This document shows positions 47,390-57,893 of a stretch of 64,000 nucleotides of DNA, one piece after another. Each line of letters opens with the position of its first letter. Within the stretch, counting starts at the first letter, position 1. Under the pieces are notes generated by a model. It did no database searches. It was given only the letters and a program-made list of their open reading frames with translations, and had not been told where the DNA came from. Both the position numbers and the translations under genes were made by a program. The DNA comes from Cheiracanthium punctorium (taxonomy: Eukaryota > Arthropoda > Arachnida > Araneae > Cheiracanthiidae), in assembly GCA_038373885.1 (NCBI GenBank), contig JAWZYV010012283.1:372001-436000 (forward strand), given 5' to 3'.

Positions 47390-49440
47390 GTTCTCAACCT
47401 TGCCGGATGAGTGTGATGGCGGTAAGGTAAAGTAAACGCAGAGACAAATAGAAGATCACCAACTCAATTTATTTTAACACATCATAACAATAACAATCAA
47501 AATGGTAGCTTAGTATCAAGGTAATTTTTCTGTTGCACATTAAAGATACTACAGCATTTGTGGCTTATACCTTAGGATCTTAACATCATAAAATTTGGGT
47601 ACCCAAGTTTATGTAAACAAAAATAATTTAAGATTTAATTTCTGCGCTTGTAACATGAAAAAAAAAAGGAATCAGAAACTAATATTACAAAGAAAACTGA
47701 ATTAGACAGGCCTGATGAGTCCCCCACACCAGTCCCTAGGCCAAACCCATTCAGGGCTTCAAATCCAAAAGAAAAAAAAAAAATCCCTTTCAAAACCCCA
47801 CTACTTAAAACCCTGTTAAGCTGAAAAAATTTACGTTGTCATACATGATTAATGAAACGAGAGAAAACAAAAATTAAAATAAGATCAACAGTAGCACACA
47901 AAATTGGTAATTAGAACATGAGTTTACACAAAGTTACCCATACACAGGATAAGTTAGCTTTTACATTACTTGCATTACAATATAAGAATTTTCTACCCAC
48001 CCCTTTATCTTCTACATGTATTTAAAGGTTCTACAGAAATTTAAGAGTTCATGGGAAAGGTTAATTACAGGAGTCGGAGTTATGCTCAACCAGGAGAATC
48101 ATGTGGTTCACGCGAATCAAGGACTTGGACAAAAAAAAAGAGAAGGTTCTATCTCACCAATTTTCTGAACACTGGCGACGAAATGGCGGCATACTGGACC
48201 CGACGGTCGTCAATCTAGACGTTCTCTCAGGCATTATCGGACACGGCGATGTTGGTTCCTTGCCAGGCACGTCGCTGTCATCATTTAAGTGGTGATGGTC
48301 CAGATCTCAAAGCTACGACGCTAGCCGGTTTTATTCGCTTTTGGAGCACAAAAGGGTGAAGACAAGGCCCCGTCTAAATCGCATGGTCATGACGAGCGAG
48401 CGAGCGAGAACCGGTGAGGTAGAAGGGCTTCAAGCCCGCAGCAGAGATGCGGTGGTCATTGATGGAGCTTCATGGCCGAGACTGCATGATCGCGTGTTTC
48501 AATGTCAAACTTACAAAAAAAAAAAAAAAATTTAATGGATGGTGATCATTAAATAAAAAGAAGTAGGCCCTCTGGCCGTGAAACTATGCGTTCACATGTT
48601 GAAACTATTCAAACGGTACAGTTGGCCTGCCGCAGAGAAAAAAAGATCGGAGCTGTTTTCTTTTTTACACGTCCTCACAGCACCCAAGCTGGCCTCCGAA
48701 CTGACGCTTTCTGCTTCTTGTGCGAGGGGCTTTGCAGAGACGCCGTAGACGTGGACCAATCAGAGCGCGCCATCTCAGCCGCGAGGTTCGAGAACATTCC
48801 AGCGAGTTCCACCCCGCGAAACACGAACGAGGGGGGAAAGAAAGGAAGAGGAAAAAAAATGGCGGCTTGCGACCGGTAAGAAGTTTCTACACGCGGAAAA
48901 GAAACGATCTTGGCTAGGGTGAAGCAAGAGCGGCCATCTTGAATTGGGAAAAAAAAATACTTAATAGATCAAAAATACATTAAAAACGTTATTAAATTCC
49001 CTAAAATTTTAGCGGGAGATAGCTAATCGTCCGAGACAACCCTGGGTAAAATTTGGAGTAAAATTTTAATTAGAAGTGGGTAAAAATAATTGAAAACCGG
49101 ACATGAACAAGTGATTATGGCAAGAAGTGAGTTAGGCTATTGAAGAGAGAAGGAAACGTAATCAGCAGAAAATCGGCAGAATTTACATGATAATTAAATT
49201 TACACCGGAGACAGGGATAACAAGGGCAGAATTAATTTAAAGAAAAAGGGGTAATTAGTAGCAACTTACAAAAAACAAGCTATTGAGATGTTAAAGAAGA
49301 GCCACCCAGACCATTATATCTCCTGACAAAAGGTATTTAAATTGAACTTCCAAGTTAATTAGTAACCTTAGACAATAAACAATTAATGGTTAACACACTT
49401 AAAATAAAAAATTACTGCATTTGATTTATAAAAACATAAT
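47390..49440. other. unclassified insert with GC-rich promoter-like centre
   Basis: This block interrupts Tigger D. Its left side reads on the minus strand like an LTR tail (AATAAATTGAGTTGG then TTTGTCTCTGCG, 47430-47470); a TGGCGACGA word on plus at 48174 resembles a gypsy primer site. Neither pair of LTR ends nor a target duplication was found, so it could be a solo LTR, a captured host promoter or a composite. Frames at 48101-48535 show no domain. Confidence 0.4.
48751..48880 (+). promoter_or_regulatory. CCAAT box, heat-shock element and YY1-like motif cluster
   Basis: In a GC-rich island lie GACCAATCAG (CCAAT box, 48755-48764), a perfect three-unit heat-shock element TTCgaGAAcaTTC (48787-48799) with a further TTC at 48807-48809, then ATGGCGGC at 48859, followed by the splice-donor-like ACCGGTAAGAAG (about 48871-48882). 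GCGGCCATCTTG, a YY1-type site, is just downstream (about 48931-48942). On plus, ATG-GCG-GCT-TGC-GAC-CG before GTAAG could be a six-codon first exon. Motif identity is read directly; function is inference. Confidence 0.5.
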
Positions 49441-49459
49441 CCCCCAAAAAACAATACAA

Positions 49460-49860
49460 CAATCGTCCATAGTTTTATTCATTTCTCCATTAGAATGTGC
49501 ATCTAAATAACTGCGTAGACTGTTTATCACTTTTGCACTTCTGAAGTAGAGGGCACGGGAACTGCATCGTTGAATACATTGTCAGATTCGTCGTCAGAAT
49601 CAACAGAATCTTTTGGATTTTGAACAATATCCAAAATCTCTTTTTCTGTCATAATCGGTGCTGTAGTTACATCATTATCGAATGAAACATATTCATTTAT
49701 TGATATTGTTGGGCAGTCCAGTAATTCTGAGACTTTCCAAATATTTTGTTAAATGTTGGCTCACTGTCATTCTCGACTGATTCTTGCAATGCTAAAGAAA
49801 GTGCATTCCCACCAATCGCCGTTTCTTTGATACAGATAAGAATTTTATTCATTAGGGGGA
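49460..49860 (-). pseudogene. Tigger transposase C-terminal tail (Tigger D)
   Basis: The minus strand reads VSELLDCPTISINEYVSF, TEKEILDIVQNPKD, then an acidic SVDSDDESDN block and PVPSTSEVQ, a layout typical of the C-terminal tail of Tigger/jerky transposases after the DDE domain. A single-base shift at about 49535 separates it from SLRSYLDAHSN. The DNA-binding and DDE domains are missing. Confidence 0.65.
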
Positions 49861-51240
49861 GGGGAGAGTAGGGTAAAAGACCTGATGGATGATGCTATTA
49901 ATACTTCTAGGATGACAAAAGGTAGAAAAACCATTTCCCAGAATTTAAATAAAATTTATTTTCCACAAAACATTCTAGTGATTTGTTGCAAATATGCCAC
50001 TGAAGATTAAAAACGAACTTTTTTTCGTGTTAAATGATTTTTATTTCATGTTAAAAGAACAAAAATGCATTAAATTGCATATTTTGCATTCCGGACTGTT
50101 ATCTCATTTCGTGTTAACCGATTTTTCATGTTAAGCGTTTTCGTGTTAAAACATATTTCACTGTATATATTTTCAAGGTCATTGCATTTGAAATGGGTGT
50201 CATAGAATAATATGTTTTCTGTTTATTTTAATGTTTTTCAAAAATTTTAAATACCAGCACTTCGAATTGTCTATATTGCTAGAAGCAAATTACAATTTTT
50301 AAATTTTCAATCTTTCTGTTGTTAGTAATTTTTATATTATTTGGGATCTTTTATGAAGTTGACTAATTAACTGTTAACTTTATTTTGAGAAAAGTTTAAA
50401 AAGATTTTACAATTTTCAAAATTATTTCAAGTCGAGAATGTTGATGTGATATTAATGAGAACTTAGCTTTCACAAAATAAATTTTTGACTGAGGCATACT
50501 TTTGTGTTTCATAACAAAGAGGGTTGAAAATTACACTATTAATATTAAATATGATAATTCCAAAATTTAATTTTGCTTTTCTTAGTGACTGTAACCAAAT
50601 TTTATTCTTTTTAATAACTATATTTTCTGAGTTCAGTTTTAAAAATTGTTCAAGAGGAAAATGGTACTTTATTTTTTATAGATATACTTTTATTTCATGT
50701 ACATTGTACAATTTTCCTCCAAAACTTTTTGAAAAAACAAGGTGCAGATGATAAAGTTGTCAGATTTCACACAAACTAGTCTTTATATTCAGATGACTAG
50801 ATGTCTTTTTTTTTATATAGATAGTGCTCATTTTGAAGGCTTTTTACATATTTTTTTTTTAATTTGAAACGATACATTGATTGAAATAAAATAAATTATT
50901 AGGGTGCCAGTTTATTTTGATCAGTCATCCTTATGCTTAAAATTGAACACTATCTTTATAAATCGAGGAAACTTTCTGCTATATATTGTCTTTTAGTGTT
51001 CAACTAAATTTTATGTTTGGATTTGTGAAATTGAACTACAATTTTATTAATATTAAGTATTTTTGTTGTTTTCTCTTATGTATTTCCCTATATGAAGCAT
51101 TCACCTGTTGGTGCATGATACACAATGGTGATTTGCATGAAAGATTATGGTATGTATATAATTAGTTCTGGAAATTTGATAAAGATAGTCAGGGAAATCA
51201 GGGAACTTTTTTTCTCAGTTTCTGTAGCCACCCTGTAGTA

Positions 51241-52119
51241 CTGCTCAGTAGTTGGCTAACAACAAGTGTGTGTGGGGGGAGGGGGCTCAATGTGTTCAGA
51301 TCGATTCTGGAGCACACAAAAAACCACCATATTGTGCTGATTTATTGAAATTTCTTCCCTTCCTCCTAGGGTATGGGGGCTTGACCCCCCCCCCCCTAAG
51401 CCCCCCCTTCCTGCACACTACTGGAAAGTTTCGAGGAAACAGCAAGACGCCCTTGCCCCATGCTTGTTGTTGTTGAACTGTAATTTCTTTCTTATTTAAT
51501 GCTTAAGTAAGAATTGTCGTCACCCTTGCCCCCCCCCCCCTTGTCAGAAAACATAAGCAGACCCGGGAACCACCCCACCTCCCTCCATATTGATTATATA
51601 AAACTTGAACGGTCCTTTACCAACGATAAATAACTTCCGGAAGTAAACACGCTTTCAAAATCTCCCACAGTGAGAAATATCTTAATAAATCACTCTTCCT
51701 CTCTTTCCTTACTAGATTTGCAAGAATCCATTTGGGAATTTATAAATTTTCTGCCTCTTCTCTAAGATTTAAATCATTCAAAACTAATTTTAATTAAAAC
51801 TGAAAGTAAGTTTAAACTTTCCTCTTTTAATGAATTATTTTATTTTTTAAACATATTTCAAAAGTACTTTTGACTATTTATATCTATTATCCACTTACCT
51901 ATAACATCTTATGTGTGTTTTTTACAAAGTTTTTTATTTACTTTATTTATATCTATAATTGACTGAATTTTCTAAAATTTAACTGAAATTTAACTATGTT
52001 CTTATAAGAATTTGTAAAAAATAAAAAGCAGAACGTATAGACAATTGTCTGCTGAATAACCTACAGTAATTTTTTTAATTAAAATATTAAAAAATATCCT
52101 GCGGGGAAGGTAGAAAAAT
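51241..52119. other. no gene recognised
   Basis: C-rich and G-rich repeat tracts (51275-51560) and then AT-rich DNA. On the minus strand the gypsy gag frame meets a stop codon at its right border and similarity is lost. Confidence 0.5.
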
Positions 52120-52332
52120 TTACCCGTAGGCTAACATGGGACTAGTAAATCCATGATGGCGGCCATCCGACCGCCTTAACTCCTGCAATCCGGCTTTCAC
52201 TTCATTATGTGCTGCCTTTAACTCATCCAATCCGGATTTCATCTCGCTTTGTGCGGCTTTTATCTCGTCTTGTTCGGCTTTCATCTCCTCTATCAGTTTT
52301 TTAAGGTCTTCCATTTTTCTTGTCCACACCAT
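52120..52332 (-). pseudogene. gypsy gag N-terminal fragment
   Basis: Translation starts at MVWTRKMEDLKKL (52332) or MEDLKKL (52314). The 71 residues contain a charged coiled-coil with a heptad-like repeat (KAEQDEIKAAQSEMKSGLDELKAAHNEVKAG), met at the start of many arthropod gypsy Gag proteins. It ends at a stop codon after 70 residues and unrelated DNA follows, so the rest of gag and all of pol are gone. It lies 25-45 bases from the primer-binding site, the normal position. Confidence 0.65.
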
Positions 52333-52356
52333 GCACTGGAGAAGTCTTTCTTTAAA

Positions 52357-52374
52357 ACCCAGAGTCTGACACCA
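52357..52374 (-). other. gypsy primer-binding site
   Basis: Two bases after the LTR end on the minus strand comes TGGTGTCAGACTCTGGGT. TGGTGTCAG matches the 3' end of a leucine tRNA (CTGACA-CCA), so a tRNA-Leu primer is likely; the later positions match less well. Confidence 0.6.
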
Positions 52375-52376
52375 AA

Positions 52377-53229
52377 TGTTACAGAATATCTCTGCTATTC
52401 CTGGGTTCATCGTTCTAAAGTCCAGTTGGTGTAGGAAGTTCTAGTAAAAAGTCCACTGGTCAGGATGGAACACAACTTTGCTTCTAGAACTTCATAGAAC
52501 CATCAGCTGTATAAAATTCACAAGCACAATTAAACAGTAATGTGCTTTTAACAGTCCGCTTAAATCAGCTCTCATAAATGCTGTATTTCTCACACAAAAT
52601 AAAACACTTTCACTGGCAAAAATTCAGTGAAAATATACAAGAGATAACTTTAACAGTCTTCTCAAGACTCAGCGGTCAAGAATTTACGCACAGCACTTAA
52701 GTTCAAAGCTTCATAAACAGCACGTAACACCGCTTCTATCACAGAGCAAAGCAAGCATACTCACTCACAGCTTGATCCACACTGAACTCTCGGAGCAGTG
52801 CCCTAGTATTTATAGAGGAGGAAGAAGGTGCAAGCAGCTTCCAGAAAAGTCTATTTCTCGAAGATTCTACATAAAGCGGGAATTTTGATTATGTCGTAGG
52901 AGAGAAATGTTAGGTTTTTATGTGTTTTTAATGCAGGAAAACCCACTTTTAGGCCCCATTGGGAAAATTGCGACTTTTGGCGAAATATCACCAAATTTGG
53001 TGCCAAAAATAAGTTCCCAAAAGTGAAGTGACCGAAGCCCTAGTACTAATATTTCTCGAGATTTCTAGAAACCCATAGGAAAACAATGGGGAAACTGAAA
53101 CCTCTGTATCTCCGGTTCTGACTGATTTTGATGCAACAAAAAGCAAAATTTAACTATTTGTAGTGTAGAATACGAATTTTAAACTATTTTAAGCTCCAGA
53201 ACAGCGGGTTGCCCTGAAAATTCTTAACA
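52377..53229 (-). mobile_element. gypsy-type 5' LTR
   Basis: 853 bp, on the minus strand TGTTAAGAATTTTC...CTGTAACA, complete at both ends. The primer-binding site and gag follow on its 3' side. It is about 94% identical by eye to the 3' LTR at 162-1004, on the same strand. A TATA-like TATAAATAC lies about 420 bp into it on the minus strand (near 52809). Confidence 0.85.
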
Positions 53230-53267
53230 ATATATATTTCACAGCATAGCGAGATTCTCAACCCTTG

Positions 53268-53384
53268 TTATCCTAGTTGCTTCTTTCTTCGCCACTTAAA
53301 CGCCTTTCTGTTTGTTTTGTCTTCCTGCAGTTGTGTTATGTAATCATTCAGTAGCTGACGATCACGTCTTCTTCTCGGTGCCAT
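53268..53384 (-). CDS. short basic open frame, 38 residues, unknown
   Basis: Minus-strand ATG at 53384 opens a frame with MAPRRRRDRQLLNDYITQL and ends KWRRKKQLG before TAA. Ten of 38 residues are Arg or Lys in two clusters. It sits between the gypsy LTR and hAT-2. It may be a first exon or a transposon scrap; no homologue is recognised and no ribosome or splice context decides the matter. Confidence 0.2.
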   Translation of the reverse strand: MAPRRRRDRQLLNDYITQLQEDKTNRKAFKWRRKKQLG

Positions 53385-53910
53385 GCTGAGGTGTGATGTA
53401 GTGGCGGAAGACTGGAGGTAACTTCGCTGGGTATCCTTCCATGGAGTAATATAAGGAGAGGTGTTTCTCCTCTACAGGCATGAAACCACAAAACAGCTAA
53501 AAAGACTGAACTTTGCTGCGGATCATACAGATCAAATAAATTATTATGCATTTAACACATTACCTGTTAAAGGTCAAGACTTAGAAATTTTGAGAGTGGC
53601 CAGTGGCCACTGGACATGATTAATTCAGTGGCCACTTGAACGGTATCGTACGTACGTAGAATTCATGTGTAATTAAAATATATGTATGTACATAAAAATA
53701 TAACATTGGATATAATATAATCAAAAAATTAAATTTTTCAGGACTAATTAATAATACAATGTTGTTTTGTATATGTTTCTTAAAATTAATAATAATAAAA
53801 ATACTTACTATAGTTCATTTAATTAATTTTGTCAATAATTGAAATGAATGAAAAATAAGTAAATTAAAATCAGGCTGAATAAAGAACACAAACATTTAAA
53901 ATATTATATT

Positions 53911-54937
53911 TTAATCCTGAAAGCATGGCCTTCTACTTTTTATGCTATCATGCCACCACAATTCAATTACATCATTAAAATTCATCAAATTAACCATAGC
54001 AGTCTTTACAAATAGCCTATTTTCTAAACATTCTTTACCCATTGATGTGGATCTGTCACCTATAATATTTTTCACATTACTCCAAATCCTCTCTACTTCA
54101 GCATTACTGTGTGGTATTGTAATTAATGCTTGAATGAGTTCTTTAACAATTTTAAAATTACTAAAGTTTTCACTACTTAATTTTTCATTTAAATTTGTGA
54201 GGGAAATTGTGGGTTTGAACAAGTGAAACATATTCCTACGCAACAATTTCCACTCTTCCAAAGCTCTTTCTTTCGGAAATTTGAACAGTTCACATATTTT
54301 TATGAGGTCAATATCTCCATAATTTTTCAACTCTTCTTCTGTTCAGTGTCTAATTTTTGTGCCATGACAGCACAAGCACAGCTGCCTGGTCCCTCATCAC
54401 CAAAGAACCTATGTGAAATATTTTCACTGATGCTAATACAAAAGTTTTTAAAACTGTTTTGATCTGGTAAATTGCTAATACTTCTAGTAGTTGAAGAGAA
54501 CAGAGAGCATTTTGTATTCAAAACAAAATCTTTCAATTTAATCTGCTCTGGTTCTGAATCATCAATAGTAATAAGAAAATTTTTTAAGTGCTGGCCATTA
54601 CTTTCTACCAGTTCCCCAGATTCTCCAAAGTGAATTAAATTAAATTGCAAATTTTTTACACAATTTGCTGTCTCACATATGTTAATATCGGCCTTTTCCG
54701 AATAGAGTGTAGCTTTAGAAATAATTTCTAAAAAATCTCTGAAAGCATGCAAGAAGAACACAGCATCATACAACAGCAAATTTTTTAATATATATTTTGC
54801 TGAATTTTTAATACTAGCTGTATAACCTGAGGTATGGATTGATACAACATTGGTCAAATGCTGGACAATGCATTGATAATTTTCTACAATGGCAATAGCT
54901 GAATTCTCCAGTGAGTTAGCCCATCTCGTTTCACAAA
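53911..54937 (-). pseudogene. hAT-2 transposase, C-terminal half
   Basis: From the Tigger E border the frame reads CETRWANSLENSAIAIVENY, the W-containing region common after the second catalytic block of hAT transposases, and continues through a long helical insertion. A frameshift near 54328 separates it from KNYGDIDLIKICELF and the dimerisation motif ALITIPHSNAEVERIWS. It stops at 53911, near the terminal repeat. The family carries out cut-and-paste transposition in the nucleus. With the N-terminal half it would give roughly 650-700 residues. Confidence 0.85.
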
Positions 54938-55437
54938 TACAGTCAAACCCCGATTTAGTGCCATCTCGAAATAGTGCCAATTCCGCTTAACTGCCAATTA
55001 TGTCTATGAACAAATCTGTCAAATAGGAATTTCAATGTAATGGATCCGTTAAAGCGCCAACTCGATATACCGCCAGAATAAAACTTGCCTAGTGTAACAA
55101 ATTTTCTAGAAATTACTGGATATGTTTTTTGTACATCTTTCTTTTTAAACTTTTTGTTAGATTTCCAAAGAGTCCCTTGCCTTCCTACGTCTATATGCTT
55201 TCAAACTCAAATAGTATTCAGTAGTAACGAATTCCTATTCATTCTCTTTTGAAAACGGAGAACAAGTATGAACAATATTCGAAGAAACCTCTCCACTCCT
55301 CCCCCCCCCTTCTCGTTTTCGCCGCCTTCTAGGGAAACGGGGTGAAAAGCAAAATCTGTCATTCAAAGGTTAGATTAGTCGTTGAATGATTGAAGAATTT
55401 AGCAGTTAAATCTGCAAAATAACCAGAGTCTTAATTC

Positions 55438-56930
55438 ATGATGGCAAAAAGAGCTGTATTAACATAACAGTTTCGGAAAAGCGGGAAATTTGCGACTATA
55501 AAGAGAGAAATGTGACTGCATCGCAAATCATTTTTCTACATTGTGGAGAAAGCCTGTTAGCAGGCGCTGCATAGGAGACATTTTGAAAAATCCCGAGAAA
55601 TGGATTAACACCAACGATCTGCAGTCAAATGTGAAAAAACTGAAAACACAAAGATTTAGAAGATGCCCTTTGCACATAGATGGATACTACAAATGAGTGC
55701 TAAAAATGCGACTATAGCTGAGGACATTATTAGAGAGAAAGCAAAAGTCCTTGGCCAGCAAATGGACATCACAGATTTCGAGTGTAGTAGCGGCTGGTTG
55801 AACAGATTTAAAAAGCAACGAGGATTCTCGCAGTATATACGAAGTGGTGAGACTGCAGGAGTTGATGGTGATAAATGGTCGTAAGAAATTGAGTGCGCTG
55901 ATTTTAGAATATAAAGCTGAGGACGTTTACAACATGGATGAAAGTGGATTTTTTTTACCGTCTGCAGCCAGATAAAACAATTTCTAGTTGGCCTGTTTAA
56001 AGGCTGCAAAAAAGCTAAAGATCGTGTGTCGCTGGTGTTCTGCACAAATGCAGATGGATCTGATAAAAGAACTCTGACAGTGATTAGAAAATCAGCTAAG
56101 CCCAGATGTTTTAAAATTTTTAATCCTGCCTTTTATGTTGATTATGAGAACAACAAGAAAGCTTGGATGACTGCAGCATTATTTAAAAAATGGCTAGCAA
56201 ATTTCAACTCAGAAATGCGAAGAAAGAAACACCATGTTTTAATGATTTTGAATAATGCCCCTTGTCACAAAACACACCCAATGAGCAATATCCGCATTGA
56301 ATTTTTACCTCCTGATTGTACTGGAGTTTTACAGCCTTTGGATGCGGGTATAATAAACTCATTCAAAGCTCATTATCGAAAGTATCACATCCGCCGTATT
56401 ATTGAAAATATCAGCAAAGATGATTTTTCTCCAATCCTTTTACACGATGCTATTCGCATGATAAAAAAAAAGCCTGGGATGAAATTTCACCAGAAACTAT
56501 TGTTAACTGCTAGAAACTTACTGGATTAATTCAATCTGAAGGGTTTACTCCAAAGCAAAATATTACAGCACTCCAAGAACTACAAAATGAAATACACAAA
56601 TTGACAGACCTTGAGCATCCTCTGTCGGCAACTGAGTATATTAATATAGACAAAAGTGTTTCAACATTTGAAGATCTGACAATCGATGAAATTGTTAAAT
56701 CAGCTACCAATCAAAATTTAGATTCATCTGACAGTGAATCTGAAGAAGATGAAACACCACATGTTACATCGGAGGAAGTGAAAAATTGCATTGGGAAAAT
56801 ACGAATTTTTTTAGAAAAAAATGCGACAGATAGAAAAGTGCAAAACAATCTCTTAGTTGTAGAAAAGGATATTAAAAAAATTAATATTGAAAAGAAAACT
56901 CAAACTACCATTTTAAAATATTTCCAATAA
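55438..56930 (+). pseudogene. Tigger E transposase, decayed
   Basis: The N-terminal HTH is visible but shifted and stopped between 55438 and 55660 (GDILKNPEKWINTND). 55663-55884 has the CENP-B-type HTH (NATIAEDIIREKAKVLG, SGWLNRFKKQRG). The DDE region has YNMDESGFFF near 55930 (first Asp), VLMILNNAPCHK at about 56236-56270 and VLQPLDAGII (third Asp). In the second motif the family has Asp-Asn-Ala, so the catalytic Asp is Asn here. The tail 56601-56930 is acidic (SDSESEEDE) and ends TTILKYFQ, the usual jerky/Tigger end. At least three frame breaks. Confidence 0.9.
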
Positions 56931-57323
56931 ATTCAGTTTGAGTTTTAATGTAAGTGTGTGTCTGCTATGAGCAAAAATATATATTTTATCCAAGTTTGTT
57001 TGTTGTGTTTATTTCAAACCTACACAAGGGGTCTTTAGGGAGGATGATTTTTTAAGGGGTTCTAAAGCGCATTCACGATACATCTGGAAAAAACTGCTGG
57101 AGACTCCAGAATGTTAGATCCGTCGCCACGCGAAAGGCCTGAGCCCTGGATCTTCACACTTTAGCGATAGTGTTTATTCTACTCGGAAACTTCTTTATAT
57201 AGGATTGACGATATAAAACAGTAAGTGCATCTTAATTTCATAGTACAATTTGATAATTTAATTCCAGCAGAATTGAATTATATTACCTATTATTAAATAA
57301 AATGCATTATGATATTGAGTTTT

Positions 57324-57824
57324 ACAATAGTAATAACACCATATCAAAGTTTATTTTTATCCATCGCATAATCTAATTCGATATAGTTTAAATAGCTGCA
57401 TTAACTTTGTGGATTGTCAGAATAACTGTTTAAATATGCAGCCATAAAAACATTTTCTGCATATTTTATGGAACATACGTCAAAACTTATCAATTGGATT
57501 TCATCTCTTGAGTGCATAACTTTAAAAATTATTATTTTTATGAATTTTTAAAGCGTTATAATAAATTGTTTTGTTTTGAAACATAAAAAATGAAATTTAA
57601 CAATTACTTCATATAAAATTTACAAGAAAATTTTATTATTAATTCAGCAGCATTAGTTGCACTTATTACTGCCAGATGGCAGAATCAGACTTATATATCA
57701 CTCATTTGTGAATCCAGCTTGGTCCATTTTCACAGCATTGCGTTTGCCCTCCTTATAGACATACAATAGTAATAACACCATATCAAAGTTTATTTTTATC
57801 CATCGCATAATCTAATTCGATATA
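57324..57824 (+). repeat. identical 62-bp direct repeats, 439 bp apart
   Basis: 57324-57385 and 57763-57824 are identical by eye, beginning ACAATAGTAATAACACCATA and ending ATTCGATATA. They bracket AT-rich DNA in the right part of Tigger E. The right copy runs on into the terminal repeat, so the left copy may mark an ancestral position and the bracketed DNA an insertion or duplication. Confidence 0.85.
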
Positions 57825-57893
57825 CCGCCACACTCGTTATAGCGCCATAATTTTCTCGAACGGATAGTGGCGTTATATCGGGGTTTGACTGTA

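Larger units (their letters stand above)
46996..50163 (-). mobile_element. pogo/Tigger element D
   Basis: The ends CAGTGAAAAACGTTTAGCAC and, on the other strand, CAGTGAAATATGTTTTAACAC are imperfect inverted repeats bordered by TA. Subterminal TTCGTGTTAA words recur near 50019-50150. The transposase remnant is on the minus strand (49460-49860). An insert of about 2 kb (47390-49440) displaces the rest of the gene. Confidence 0.75.
46507..51235. mobile_element. hAT-like element with 5-bp target duplication (copy c), split by Tigger D
   Basis: It starts CAGGGTGTCGACAG and ends CTGTAGCCACCCTG, flanked by tagta on both sides (46502-46506, 51236-51240). Subterminal words ATCAGGGAA recur at both ends (46527-46580, 51186-51205), comparable with the GTCAAGAAA words of copy b. 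Between 46620 and 46870 an ATGAATCCGA-type word recurs. Tigger D (46996-50163) is nested. No transposase of its own is visible. Confidence 0.75.
54940..57891 (+). mobile_element. pogo/Tigger element E, inside the hAT-2 transposase
   Basis: The ends CAGTCAAACCCCGATTTAG and, on the other strand, CAGTCAAACCCCGATATAAC are inverted repeats bordered by TA (54938-54939, 57892-57893). The hAT-2 reading frame is continuous across the site once it is removed. Subterminal GCGCCAA/GCGCCATAA words repeat at both ends (55033-55075, 57835-57872). The transposase lies at 55438-56930. Confidence 0.9.

Noticed and set aside
48101..48535. Two frames of 64 residues in the GC-rich insert
   Set aside because: No domain, no codon bias that stands out, and a poly(A) run ends the second; GC richness alone opens frames here.
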